Assembly: GCA_009778235.1 (NCBI GenBank)
Contig: WRKE01000275.1
Span: forward strand, 1 to 11,432
Reading direction: 5' to 3'
DNA: 11,432 nt
Origin: Pseudomonadota bacterium
Lineage (GTDB): Bacteria; Desulfobacterota; Desulfobulbia; Desulfobulbales; Desulfobulbaceae
Positions 1 to 6,367 of the stretch are shown here, piece after piece. The number at the start of each line of letters is the position of its first letter. Within the stretch, counting starts at the first letter, position 1. A model generated the notes under the pieces. That model searched no databases, was not told the DNA's origin, and saw nothing but the letters and a program-made list of their open reading frames with translations. The position numbers and the translations under genes were made by a program.

Positions 1-137
1 AAGGTCACCGGCCAGATCGAACCGGCCCGGCCCCAGTTGACCAGCTTGTTCAACGGGCCGAGAATGGCGTTGGCGCCGGGGATCAGCCGGACGCCGTCAG
101 CCAGCCGGACCACCGCCGGATCGGCTATCGCTCCCAT
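1..137 (-). CDS. nuoB: NADH-quinone oxidoreductase subunit B (NuoB), N-terminal part
   Basis: Partial gene: only the first 45 codons are present and the rest lies beyond the left edge. NuoB is the peripheral-arm subunit of complex I that carries cluster N2 and passes electrons to quinone. The visible protein begins MGAIADPAVVRLADG and ends NWGRAGSIWPVTF. That end matches the family's N-W-x-R-x-x-S-x-W-P-x-T-F segment just before the first cluster cysteines, which are off the window. The start is set by an AGGAGG ribosome site 7 bases upstream, inside the end of nuoA. The gene overlaps nuoA by 13 bp, implying translational coupling in a nuo operon. Identification is from the family motif and from nuoA next door; the cluster ligands cannot be checked here. 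Confidence 0.88.
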   Translation of the reverse strand, partial: MGAIADPAVVRLADGVRLIPGANAILGPLNKLVNWGRAGSIWPVT

Positions 138-493
138 TGCAACACCTCCTTCTTCCAGGCATAAACATAGCCGACCAGCAGCAAGCCGATGAACAACAGC
201 ATCTCCACCAGGGCGAAGAGTCCCAGCTGGTCATAGCTCACCGCCCAGGGATACAGGTAGATGGCCTCGACGTCGAACACCACGAACAGGATGGCAATCA
301 GGTAGAATTTCACCGAAAACCGCATCCGGGGCGCCTCGGTTGGTTCGTTGCCCGATTCATAGGCGATCAGCTTCTCCCGATAGGGTTTGCTCAGGCGGAA
401 GAACCGTCCCACAAAGAGGAGGAGCACCCCGAAGAGCGCCCCGATGATCAACAGCAGTAGAATGCCGAGATATTCCCTGGGCAGCGTCTCCAT
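125..493 (-). CDS. nuoA: NADH-quinone oxidoreductase subunit A (NuoA)
   Basis: Small membrane subunit of complex I that joins the membrane arm to the hydrophilic arm next to the quinone site. The 122-residue protein has the usual length and three predicted membrane helices (about 9-30, 62-83 and 90-112). The conserved loop Y-E-S-G-x-x-P at 45-51 and the core RFSVKFYLIAILFVVFDVEA are present, including the acidic D74 and E76 in the second helix. Start: ATG with GGAG seven bases upstream. It begins 12 bp after the ferredoxin-type gene and overlaps nuoB by 13 bp, so it belongs to a single transcript with the molybdoenzyme genes upstream. I see no promoter in the 12-bp gap. Family assignment is very secure. 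Confidence 0.96.
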   Translation of the reverse strand: METLPREYLGILLLLIIGALFGVLLLFVGRFFRLSKPYREKLIAYESGNEPTEAPRMRFSVKFYLIAILFVVFDVEAIYLYPWAVSYDQLGLFALVEMLLFIGLLLVGYVYAWKKEVLQWER

Positions 494-505
494 GGCCGCG
501 CTCCG

Positions 506-1012
506 TCAACGCCGCAGGTTCTGGTGCATCCGCTCGGCAAAGGCCTGGCGCGCCGCCTGGGAGGCCGCCGAGGGGGTGGTAAAACTCAAGCAGCCGGTGG
601 TGCACTTGGTGATGCAGGCCGGTTCAAGCCCGGCATCGATCCGATCCTTGCACAGATCACACTTGCCCACCTTGCCGGTGTCGGGATTCCATTGGGGCAC
701 GGTCCAGGGACAGGCGGTGATGCAGGCCTTGCAGCCAACACAGGCGCCCTCTTCAACAAAAACAATGCCGTCCTGGTCGCGCCGCCGCATGGCCCCGGTG
801 GGGCAGGCATCGACGCACCAGGCCTTCTCGCAGTGGAAGCAGGACAAATAAACAAAATCGATCCGGGGCGGTGTGGCCGTAGCCTCGGTGACCTCGATCA
901 TCCGGCAGTAGAAGGCACCGGGGCCGGAATTATTCTTGTCCTTGCAATGGACCTCACAGGCCCGGCAACCGATACAGTCGGCCACATTCTGGGTAACGAT
1001 ATATTTGCTCAT
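506..1012 (-). CDS. 4Fe-4S electron-transfer subunit (DmsB/PsrB-like)
   Basis: A 168-residue polyferredoxin of the type that serves molybdopterin oxidoreductases as electron-transfer subunit. Sixteen cysteines fall in four groups: C13/16/19/23, C58/61/66/70, C91/94/97/101 and C118/121/133/137. This is enough for four [4Fe-4S] clusters in the usual DmsB/PsrB/HycB order. There is no signal peptide or membrane helix, so it should be cytoplasmic. The start has AGGAG seven bases upstream. It follows the molybdoenzyme gene by 16 bp and precedes nuoA by 12 bp. Inference: it relays electrons between the molybdoenzyme and a partner, possibly complex I, since no membrane anchor subunit (DmsC/PsrC type) is encoded between the two. 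The exact substrate cannot be read from this subunit. Confidence 0.9.
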   Translation of the reverse strand: MSKYIVTQNVADCIGCRACEVHCKDKNNSGPGAFYCRMIEVTEATATPPRIDFVYLSCFHCEKAWCVDACPTGAMRRRDQDGIVFVEEGACVGCKACITACPWTVPQWNPDTGKVGKCDLCKDRIDAGLEPACITKCTTGCLSFTTPSAASQAARQAFAERMHQNLRR

Positions 1013-1028
1013 CTTGATGCTCCTGTGC

Positions 1029-3113
1029 TCAGACCCGGGTCACGGTGACAAAACTTTCCGCCAGATTGAGGCCGCCACCGGCCTTGTCCCACTCCTTCAG
1101 TTTGCCCTGCATGAAGAGCTGGTCGGCCAGGCCCCTGCCGAATGCCCGCTTTTTGACCGGCACATCGGTGCCGAAGCCGTGCAGCATGAACACCGCCTCC
1201 GGATGGATGCGATCGGTGACATAGGCGGCGATCTGGCCCTGCTGGTCGCCATTGGCCACGGTCACCAGGTCGCCATCTTTGATGCCGATCCGGCTGGCGG
1301 CAATGGGGTTGATCCACAGTCGGTTGGTATCGAGCAGGTCACAGAGGATGGGGTTGTTCTGATGCATGCCATGCGCCTGGTAACCGGTGCGGCCGAACAG
1401 CAGGCGGAGGGAGCCCGACGGCGGGGTGACGGGAGGGACATAGGGCGCCAGTGACGGTACTCCCATGGCCTCCCATTTGGGGTTGACCAACTCGATCTTG
1501 CCCGACTCGGTGCCGAACTTGAGCTGGTCGCGATCGTACCAGATGGCCTTGTCGCTTAATTTGACAAAGCCCTTGGCATCGAAATCGGCGCTGGTCAGAC
1601 CGGTGTCCTGCAATTGGTACTGCCAGATGTCCTCAATGGACTTGAAGGGAAAGTATTCACCCTTGCCCAGCCTTCTGGCCAATTCAAGGTAGATCTCCCA
1701 GCCGGCCTTGGTGTTGTTCTGCGGCTTGACGCATTGCTGCCGCCGGCCGAATCCCGGCTTCAGTCCTTTTTCGGTGCGCAGGATGGAATCGCGCTCAATG
1801 AAGGTGCTTTCCGGCAGGATCACGTCCGCAAACCAAGCCGTTTCGCTGAAGTTGACATCCACGGCCACGAGCAAATCGAGCTTGTCGAGAATCCGCCGCT
1901 GTTCCCTAGTGTCAGGCATGGCAATAAAGGGGTTGTGGCGGTGAACGAAATAAGCCTTGACCGGATAGGGCTCACCGGTGTCGATGGCCTCCAAGGCGGT
2001 CTGGAGCATGCCCGCCCCCTTGTCCCATTGCGGGTAACGCGATCCACAACCGTCGGCCCGCTCCTCGTTCACCGCCGGCACCAGCGAAGCCAGGCTCTTG
2101 AGGCCGGATTTGCCGGCATCCTTGGGTCCTTTGGGGTAGAAAAGGCCGCCGGGCTGTTCAATGCTGCCCAACAGCGCGTTGAGGATGTGGATCATCCGCG
2201 AGGCATAGAAGGAATCGCGGTAGCGGGCCAGCATCCAGCCGGGATGGATGATCACCTTGGGGCGGTCTTCGTTCAGCTCGCGGCAGAAGGTCTCGATTTC
2301 CGTAGCCGCAATGCCGCACTCCCCGGCCGCCCATTCGGGGGTATAGGGGGCGAGGAAGCTCTTGAATTCGGGCAGCCCGCTGATGTACCGGGCAGCGAAC
2401 TCGTGGTCGTAGTAGCCGTTATTGACCAGACAGTTCGCGATGCCCAGCAGCAGGGCGTAATCGGTGCCGGGCCTGATCTGCCAGTAGCGGCTGGCCTTGC
2501 CGGCGGTTATCGAGGCGCGCGGATCGATATAGGTGACGCGGGCACCGTTCTTGATGGCCTTAAGGAAGCCCTTTACCTCCTTGACCTTCAACGATTCGGT
2601 GATGTTGCGGCCGAACAGGACGATATGGCGGGAGTTTTCATAGTCATAGGCAAAATCCTTCCGTCCCAGGCCATACACCGACTTGGCGGCATGATGGACA
2701 TTGCGGCCACAGGTGCAATCGTGATTGATGTAGTTGGGTGATCCCAAGGACTTGAGAAAGGCCTGGCGCAGGTCGGCAAAGGGGCCGCCCCGGTCGGACA
2801 GCAGGATCGACCTGCCGCCGTGTTCAGCAATGATGGGTTGCAGCCGGCTGACAATATAATCAAAGGCCTCGTCCCAGGAGACCTCCCGCCACTCCCCCGC
2901 CCCGCGCTGGCCCCGGCGCAGCAACGGCGCCGTCGGTCGCTGCCGGTCGCCTCGCTGGGCAAAGGTTGCACCGCCCTTGGCGCACAGACTTTTGCCCATG
3001 CCACCGTCATGGCTGTTCCCCTCAATCCACTCGGGCTGGCCGTCTTTGATCTGCACGCTCACCGGACAACGAACAGCGCACATCCCGCAAATAGTGTGTC
3101 TTGTCTCTGTCAT
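1029..3113 (-). CDS. molybdopterin oxidoreductase, catalytic subunit (PsrA/PhsA-like)
   Basis: Catalytic subunit of a DMSO-reductase-superfamily enzyme carrying bis-MGD and one [4Fe-4S] cluster. I start it at an ATG with GAGGAG seven bases upstream, giving 694 residues; an in-frame ATG 42 bp further upstream lacks this. The N-terminus has C9-x2-C12-x3-C16-x27-C44 for the cluster. The segment NHDCTCGRN (about 131-137) offers C133 or C135 as the metal ligand; C135 fits best. Later landmarks are YIDPRAS...RPGTDYALLL (cofactor binding), ADVILPESTFIERD, and a C-terminal dinucleotide-binding domain near LLFGRTGYQAHG. There is no twin-arginine leader, so unlike PsrA or PhsA it should stay in the cytoplasm. 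The substrate is unknown; sulfur compounds, formate or an organic acid derivative are all possible. It is the first gene of a tight operon with a ferredoxin subunit and nuoAB. Confidence 0.88.
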   Translation of the reverse strand: MTETRHTICGMCAVRCPVSVQIKDGQPEWIEGNSHDGGMGKSLCAKGGATFAQRGDRQRPTAPLLRRGQRGAGEWREVSWDEAFDYIVSRLQPIIAEHGGRSILLSDRGGPFADLRQAFLKSLGSPNYINHDCTCGRNVHHAAKSVYGLGRKDFAYDYENSRHIVLFGRNITESLKVKEVKGFLKAIKNGARVTYIDPRASITAGKASRYWQIRPGTDYALLLGIANCLVNNGYYDHEFAARYISGLPEFKSFLAPYTPEWAAGECGIAATEIETFCRELNEDRPKVIIHPGWMLARYRDSFYASRMIHILNALLGSIEQPGGLFYPKGPKDAGKSGLKSLASLVPAVNEERADGCGSRYPQWDKGAGMLQTALEAIDTGEPYPVKAYFVHRHNPFIAMPDTREQRRILDKLDLLVAVDVNFSETAWFADVILPESTFIERDSILRTEKGLKPGFGRRQQCVKPQNNTKAGWEIYLELARRLGKGEYFPFKSIEDIWQYQLQDTGLTSADFDAKGFVKLSDKAIWYDRDQLKFGTESGKIELVNPKWEAMGVPSLAPYVPPVTPPSGSLRLLFGRTGYQAHGMHQNNPILCDLLDTNRLWINPIAASRIGIKDGDLVTVANGDQQGQIAAYVTDRIHPEAVFMLHGFGTDVPVKKRAFGRGLADQLFMQGKLKEWDKAGGGLNLAESFVTVTRV

Positions 3114-3737
3114 CGTCAAACTCCTCGAACCATCTTGATTCAGACCGTTGGTCAACTGCCGGATACGCTCGTTTATGTCAATTCAATTGATACACCTCTT
3201 GATGTCGACCCGCGACTCAAACCGCGATCCAGCCGCCCATATAAAACCATGCTACATGGACAATCTATGAGCTGATTCGCAGGCACCTGGCCCTGGCCGC
3301 CGGGCTTGCCTGTGTTTAGCTCATCAAAACAATTGAACAAAGTGCTATCGAGCAACAATAATTTAGTCTAATTACTTATTTCTACAAAATTCAAAATCAA
3401 AATGGAACTCTATTTTGCTCCATCAAAAGATAAATCTCAATGATAGCAATTACATTTATATGAGCGGGGAAAAATAATGCCTCCATGTGGTAACATCTCG
3501 TTATTGCAAGAGAATATGAAACCATCAAGGTATATGTGCCCAGGTTGCCAGCCACCGGTTTGTGGCCCCCGATCAACTGGACGATCCCCGGATGATAAAA
3601 GAACGTATAGGTTCAACCCGGCCAGCGTGAGGGAGATAGGGATCAAAAAAGATCTTGGCTGTAGCGATCTCAAGATCTGGCAGGGAGCAGACGAAAGTGG
3701 CCCCTGCCCTCCTCTTCTATGGAGGCAAGAGGAAAAC
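3114..3737. other. non-coding spacer upstream of the molybdoenzyme operon
   Basis: This stretch of about 620 bases separates the molybdoenzyme operon from the tRNA-Ser terminator. The open frames in it have no ribosome sites, protein-like composition or recognisable family, so I call none. It holds a nested palindrome (3267-3324), an AT-rich stretch (23 of the 100 bases at 3361-3460 are G or C by my count, in otherwise GC-rich DNA), and a series of hairpins from 3540 to 3708. The operon's promoter should lie here, probably in the AT-rich part. I found no convincing sigma-70 pair and no GG/GC sigma-54 pair at the right spacing. Confidence 0.6.
3267..3324. repeat. nested three-stem palindrome
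   Basis: Three inverted repeats are stacked around one centre. The outer arms are ATGAGCT (3267-3273) and AGCTCAT (3318-3324). The middle arms are CAGGCA (3280-3285) and TGCCTG (3307-3312). The inner arms are CCTGGC (3286-3291) and GCCGGG (3299-3304), closing a seven-base loop and including one G-T pair on the plus strand. Together they form one 58-base hairpin with an internal loop. No T-run follows, so it is not a simple terminator. It lies about 150 bp upstream of the molybdoenzyme start, so it could be a leader RNA structure or a protein-binding palindrome. Role unknown. Confidence 0.6.
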
Positions 3738-3780
3738 AAAAAACGCCTTGCAACCGAATTCGATTGCAAGGCGTTTTTTT
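3540..3780 (+). ncRNA. possible structured small RNA (speculative)
   Basis: Consecutive inverted repeats fill this stretch. They are CCAGGTTG/CAACTGG (3540-3547/3574-3580, one bulged base) enclosing GCCAC/GTGGC (3551-3555/3562-3566); GATCCC/GGGATC (3583-3588/3639-3644); AGATCTTG/CAAGATCT (3650-3657/3671-3678); and GGCAGGG/CCCTGCC (3679-3685/3702-3708). The run ends in a perfect terminator with seven T residues on the plus strand. A TATATG box at 3457-3462 could give a start near 3468. This is the layout of a terminated small RNA, but no known family is recognised and the promoter is weak. The same hairpins could instead be DNA debris or a minus-strand leader. Confidence 0.22.
3738..3780 (-). 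terminator. bidirectional intrinsic terminator after tRNA-Ser
   Basis: Arms AAAAAACGCCTTGCAA (3738-3753) and its exact complement (3764-3779) enclose a ten-base loop. On the minus strand the stem begins 7 bases past the tRNA 3' end and is followed by a T-rich run, so it ends the tadA/tRNA transcript. On the plus strand the same stem ends in seven T residues, so it can stop transcription from either side. Confidence 0.88.
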
Positions 3781-3785
3781 ATGGC

Positions 3786-3871
3786 TGGCGGAGAAGGAGA
3801 GATTCGAACTCTCGGTACTTGCGTACACACGCGTTCCAGGCGTGCACCTTAAACCACTCGGTCACCTCTCC
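3786..3871 (-). tRNA. tRNA-Ser (anticodon GGA)
   Basis: The 86 bases fold as a class II tRNA. The acceptor stem is GGAGAGG with CTTCTCC (one G-U pair), then discriminator G and an encoded CCA. The D-stem is ACC/GGT. The anticodon arm CACGC-CTGGAAC-GCGTG puts GGA in the loop, reading UCC and UCU serine codons. A long variable arm (GTAC-GCAA-GTAC) and the T-arm GAGAG-TTCGAAT-CTCTC follow. The long variable arm is the serine identity feature. It lies 87 bp downstream of tadA on the same strand and is followed by a strong terminator. Confidence 0.97.
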
Positions 3872-3922
3872 GTGCTCAAGCGACCATCCGGTTTCCCGGC
3901 AGTGCCGGGTAACGGGCACAAT

Positions 3923-3951
3923 TTTCTATCCTGTGTCCCGATTATTTACAA
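3923..3951 (-). promoter_or_regulatory. candidate sigma-70 promoter for tRNA-Ser
   Basis: Read on the minus strand: TTGTAA (3946-3951), a 17-base spacer, then TAGAAA (3923-3928) within a TAGAAAAT run. Transcription would begin near 3915, giving a leader of about 44 bases before the mature tRNA. The leader contains the hairpin CCCGGCAGTGCCGGG (3895-3909). The box match is moderate, and the tRNA could also be transcribed from upstream of tadA. Confidence 0.4.
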
Positions 3952-3958
3952 TAAAAAA

Positions 3959-4441
3959 TTAACGACGTTTCCGAAAAAATTCCTGCAGAAGCCGGCTGCA
4001 TTCCTCGGCGCAGACCCCGGCGGTGACCGGAAATTGATGGTTAAGCAGGCCATCGTTTCCAATTCGGTATTTGGACACCACGCCGCCGCCTTTAGGGTCG
4101 GTCGCCCCGAACACCAGCCGGCCTATCCGCGCATGTGCGAGCAGGGCGGCACACATGGGACACGGCTCCAAGGTCACATAGACCGTCACCCCGGGCAGCC
4201 GATAATTGCCCGCAGCAAGAGCGGCCTGGCGAAGCGCCCGCATTTCGGCATGGCCGGCAGGATCAATGGCTCCAATGCAGTTGTTGCCCGCTTCCGCCAA
4301 AATCGTGCCATCAATGCCCACTACCACCGCGCCCACCGGCACCTCACCCGCCAGGGCGGCCTGCCGGGCCTGACCAAGGGCTCGCGCCATCATCAGGCAA
4401 TCCGGACCGGGATGTCCAAAAGGAGACTGAGTTGAATGCAT
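3959..4441 (-). CDS. tadA: tRNA-specific adenosine deaminase (TadA)
   Basis: Zinc enzyme that deaminates A34 to inosine in tRNA-Arg(ACG), letting one tRNA read three arginine codons. With the chosen start the protein is 160 residues, normal for TadA. The zinc and catalytic motif H64-A-E66 and the P-C94-P-M-C97 motif are intact, in the cytidine-deaminase-fold context GAVVV...GHAEMRAL...VTLEPCPMC. The open frame extends 33 codons further upstream without family similarity. I chose the ATG at 4441, though neither it nor the ATG pair at 4393/4390 has a clear ribosome site, so the N-terminus is uncertain. tRNA-Ser lies 87 bp downstream on the same strand. The gene diverges from the sigma-54 activator. 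Confidence 0.93.
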   Translation of the reverse strand: MHSTQSPFGHPGPDCLMMARALGQARQAALAGEVPVGAVVVGIDGTILAEAGNNCIGAIDPAGHAEMRALRQAALAAGNYRLPGVTVYVTLEPCPMCAALLAHARIGRLVFGATDPKGGGVVSKYRIGNDGLLNHQFPVTAGVCAEECSRLLQEFFRKRR

Positions 4442-4476
4442 TATTGCGTTTTTGACCCGGCGGTCCGCGCTTCCGA

Positions 4477-4504
4477 TTGTATTTTCGAAAGCACCGGTTA
4501 AAAT
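4477..4504 (+). promoter_or_regulatory. candidate sigma-70 promoter for the sigma-54 activator
   Basis: TTGTAT (4477-4482), a 16-base spacer and TAAAAT (4499-4504) lie about 55 bases before the activator's ATG in the short AT-rich gap between tadA and this divergent gene. The -10 box is good and the -35 box fair. No sigma-54 box is visible in front of the gene, so I see no sign that it activates itself. Confidence 0.4.
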
Positions 4505-4557
4505 TACAAAAAAGATATTGCAATCACAAAATCGAAACAACGCCCAGGAGAAGGTTC

Positions 4558-5940
4558 ATGTCCGAAAAAAAAGCCTCTATCCTTGTCTACCAATCCTCAC
4601 CGGAGAGCAAGACAAGCATCGAAACCGCCCTGGCCGGCCATTTTGATCTCACCTTTCAGTATGATGCCACCCTCTTCCAGACCGAGATCAACAAGCGCCC
4701 CTACGACCTCATTTTCATGGATTATCAATCGGAAAACGCTAATACATTAAACCTGCTGAAAAAAGTGCAGGAGCAGACGCCGTTCACACCGGTGATCCTG
4801 ACCTGCGAGTCCATGGATTCCGTGACCCTCGGCAACCACCAACTGGAGCCGGTCGTCTACGACATCCTCAATTTTCCCCTGTCACCCGTCCGGGTTAGAC
4901 AAACTGTCAGGCATGCCTTGAACAAACGGCGGCAGGACAATGAGCTGGCCTATTTGCGCCACACCCAGGACATTGTCTACAGTTTTGACCGGATCATCGC
5001 CGAAAGCGACAACTTCAAGATGGTGCTCAACAACTTAAGGAAATTCGCCACCACCGACGCCACCCTGCTGATCACAGGCACCACCGGCACAGGCAAGAGC
5101 TACTTGTCTGGTACGGTCCACTACAATTCCCCCCGGCGCCACCGTCCCTTCATCAAGATCAACTGCGCCAACATCCCGGAAGCACTGCTCGAATCCGAGC
5201 TGTTCGGTCACGAGAAAGGGGCCTTCACCGGGGCTGACAAACAACGGCTGGGCCGCTTCGAACAGGCCGACGGCGGCACCATCTTCTTTGACGAAATCGG
5301 AGAAATCCCGCTGGAAATCCAGGCGAAGCTGCTCAGGGTGCTGGAAGAGAAATCCTTTGAAAGGGTGGGCGGCAACAAGACCATCAAGGTGAATGTCCGG
5401 CTCATCGTCGCCACCAACAAAGATTTGCCATCCATGATCGCTGCGGGCAGATTCCGGGAAGATCTCTACTACCGGATCAGCGTGCTGCCGATCCATCTGC
5501 CCCCGCTGAAGGACCGGCCCCGATGCCTGGTACCCCTGGCCCGGAGGATGCTGGAAAAATTTACCCTCTCGCTGAACAAGGGAAACATCAAGGGCTTCAC
5601 CCCCGAGGCTCTGGCAACGATCCAAGGCTACGACTGGCCGGGTAATATCCGCCAGCTCGCCAATATCATCGAACGGGCGGTCATTCTCGAGGAAAAGAAC
5701 CTGATCGGGCTCTCCTCGCTCCATATTCCGGAACTGAGCCAGGCCATGGCCCCGCTGATCCAGGTGACCGAACCCCTGGAGGCCCACGAACGGGAACTCA
5801 TCCTCAAGGCGCTGACCGAAAGCCTCTGGGTACAAAAGGATGCAGCCCGCCGCCTGGGCATCAGTCCCCGCGCCCTGAATTACAAAATCAAGAAATTCGG
5901 CATTACCCACCAAAACTGGCGCAAACACAAGAAAAGGTAA
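4558..5940 (+). CDS. sigma-54-dependent transcriptional activator with degenerate receiver
   Basis: NtrC-type enhancer-binding protein of 460 residues: receiver-like domain about 1-120, AAA+ sigma-54 interaction domain about 144-380, Fis-type helix-turn-helix about 410-450. The ATPase has Walker A G174-TTGTGKS, the sigma-54 contact loop GAFTGA at 221-226, Walker B with D245 and E246, and arginines in FREDLYYRISVL (R300, R306). The C-terminus ends with the usual DNA-binding signature AARRLGISPRALNYKIKKFGI. The receiver keeps a candidate acceptor D55 in IFMDY. The N-terminal acidic pair is replaced by YQSS, and the conserved lysine before proline is replaced (NFP at 104-106), so normal phosphorylation is doubtful. 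Start: ATG with AGGAG eight bases upstream; a longer reading frame into tadA is unlikely. No histidine kinase is adjacent, and target genes are unknown. Its 3' end faces nikR 11 bp away. Confidence 0.92.
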   Translation: MSEKKASILVYQSSPESKTSIETALAGHFDLTFQYDATLFQTEINKRPYDLIFMDYQSENANTLNLLKKVQEQTPFTPVILTCESMDSVTLGNHQLEPVVYDILNFPLSPVRVRQTVRHALNKRRQDNELAYLRHTQDIVYSFDRIIAESDNFKMVLNNLRKFATTDATLLITGTTGTGKSYLSGTVHYNSPRRHRPFIKINCANIPEALLESELFGHEKGAFTGADKQRLGRFEQADGGTIFFDEIGEIPLEIQAKLLRVLEEKSFERVGGNKTIKVNVRLIVATNKDLPSMIAAGRFREDLYYRISVLPIHLPPLKDRPRCLVPLARRMLEKFTLSLNKGNIKGFTPEALATIQGYDWPGNIRQLANIIERAVILEEKNLIGLSSLHIPELSQAMAPLIQVTEPLEAHERELILKALTESLWVQKDAARRLGISPRALNYKIKKFGITHQNWRKHKKR

Positions 5941-5951
5941 GATTGGCCGTC

Positions 5952-6362
5952 TCAATGCAGGTGGCCGCCGGTACTTGACATGGTCAGGTTGCCGTTCTTC
6001 ACCCCGCGCAAGGCCATCAGTTTCTCGGCCAGCTCGCGTACCTGCGAAGCGCGGCCCTTGACAATGGTCACTTCCAGACAGTTGTGGTGATCCATGTGCA
6101 CGTGGGTGGTCGAGGTGATCTGGTGATGGAACAGGTGCTGCAACTCGGTGATCTTCTCCTGGAGCTGCGGCTGATGATGGTTGTACACCAGGGTTACCAC
6201 CCCGACTACCTCGCTGTCCTGCTCCCACTCCTCATTGACCAGCACCTTCCTGATCAAATCGCGGATCGCCTCGGAACGGTTGGAATATTTGCGGCTGACC
6301 AGAAACTCGTCGAACTGGCCGAGGAGCTTTTCATCCATCGAAACCGAAAATCGCAAGAGCAT
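5952..6362 (-). CDS. nikR: nickel-responsive regulator NikR
   Basis: Ribbon-helix-helix repressor with an ACT-like nickel-sensing domain, 136 residues, about the usual length. The N-terminus LLRFSVSMDEKLLGQFDEF and the helix NRSEAIRDLIR form the DNA-binding part. The high-affinity nickel ligands H76, H87, H89 and C95 are all present at the same numbers as in the E. coli protein (THVHMDHHNC). In known species it represses nickel uptake when nickel is plentiful. The start is 5 bp after the stop of the M48 protease gene. Its ribosome site (AAGGAG, 11 bases from the ATG) lies inside the last protease codons, so the two are co-transcribed. No nickel transporter or NiFe hydrogenase gene is in the window. 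Confidence 0.95.
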   Translation of the reverse strand: MLLRFSVSMDEKLLGQFDEFLVSRKYSNRSEAIRDLIRKVLVNEEWEQDSEVVGVVTLVYNHHQPQLQEKITELQHLFHHQITSTTHVHMDHHNCLEVTIVKGRASQVRELAEKLMALRGVKNGNLTMSSTGGHLH

Positions 6363-6367
6363 GGCAA

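Noticed and set aside
1614..2741. Long plus-strand open frame of 375 codons
   Set aside because: It is antisense to the molybdoenzyme gene, whose motifs are clear; long shadow frames are expected in GC-rich coding DNA.
3173..3358. Small minus-strand frame of 61 codons just upstream of the molybdoenzyme gene
   Set aside because: TTG start without ribosome site, low-complexity composition, and it spans the nested palindrome.
3114..3737. Known riboswitch classes or RNase P, tmRNA, SRP or 6S RNA in the spacer
   Set aside because: I looked by eye for the conserved cores of c-di-GMP, cobalamin and molybdenum-cofactor riboswitches and of the common structural RNAs and found none; a covariance search would settle it.
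3477..3962. Plus-strand open frame of 161 codons beginning MPPCGNISLLQENMK
   Set aside because: No ribosome site and no family resemblance; it crosses a perfect terminator and the tRNA antisense strand, and its sequence is better explained by hairpins.
3719..4435. Plus-strand open frame of 238 codons containing ERFELSVLAYTRVPGVHLKP
   Set aside because: That peptide is the translation of the antisense of tRNA-Ser, and the rest runs antisense to tadA, whose active-site motifs are intact on the other strand.
5941..5951. Terminator between the convergent sigma-54 activator and nikR
   Set aside because: The gap is only 11 bases and I see no stem with a T-run there or in the last codons of either gene.
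5035..6228. Minus-strand open frame of 397 codons
   Set aside because: It lies opposite the conserved ATPase domain of the sigma-54 activator and runs into nikR in another frame; no protein motifs.
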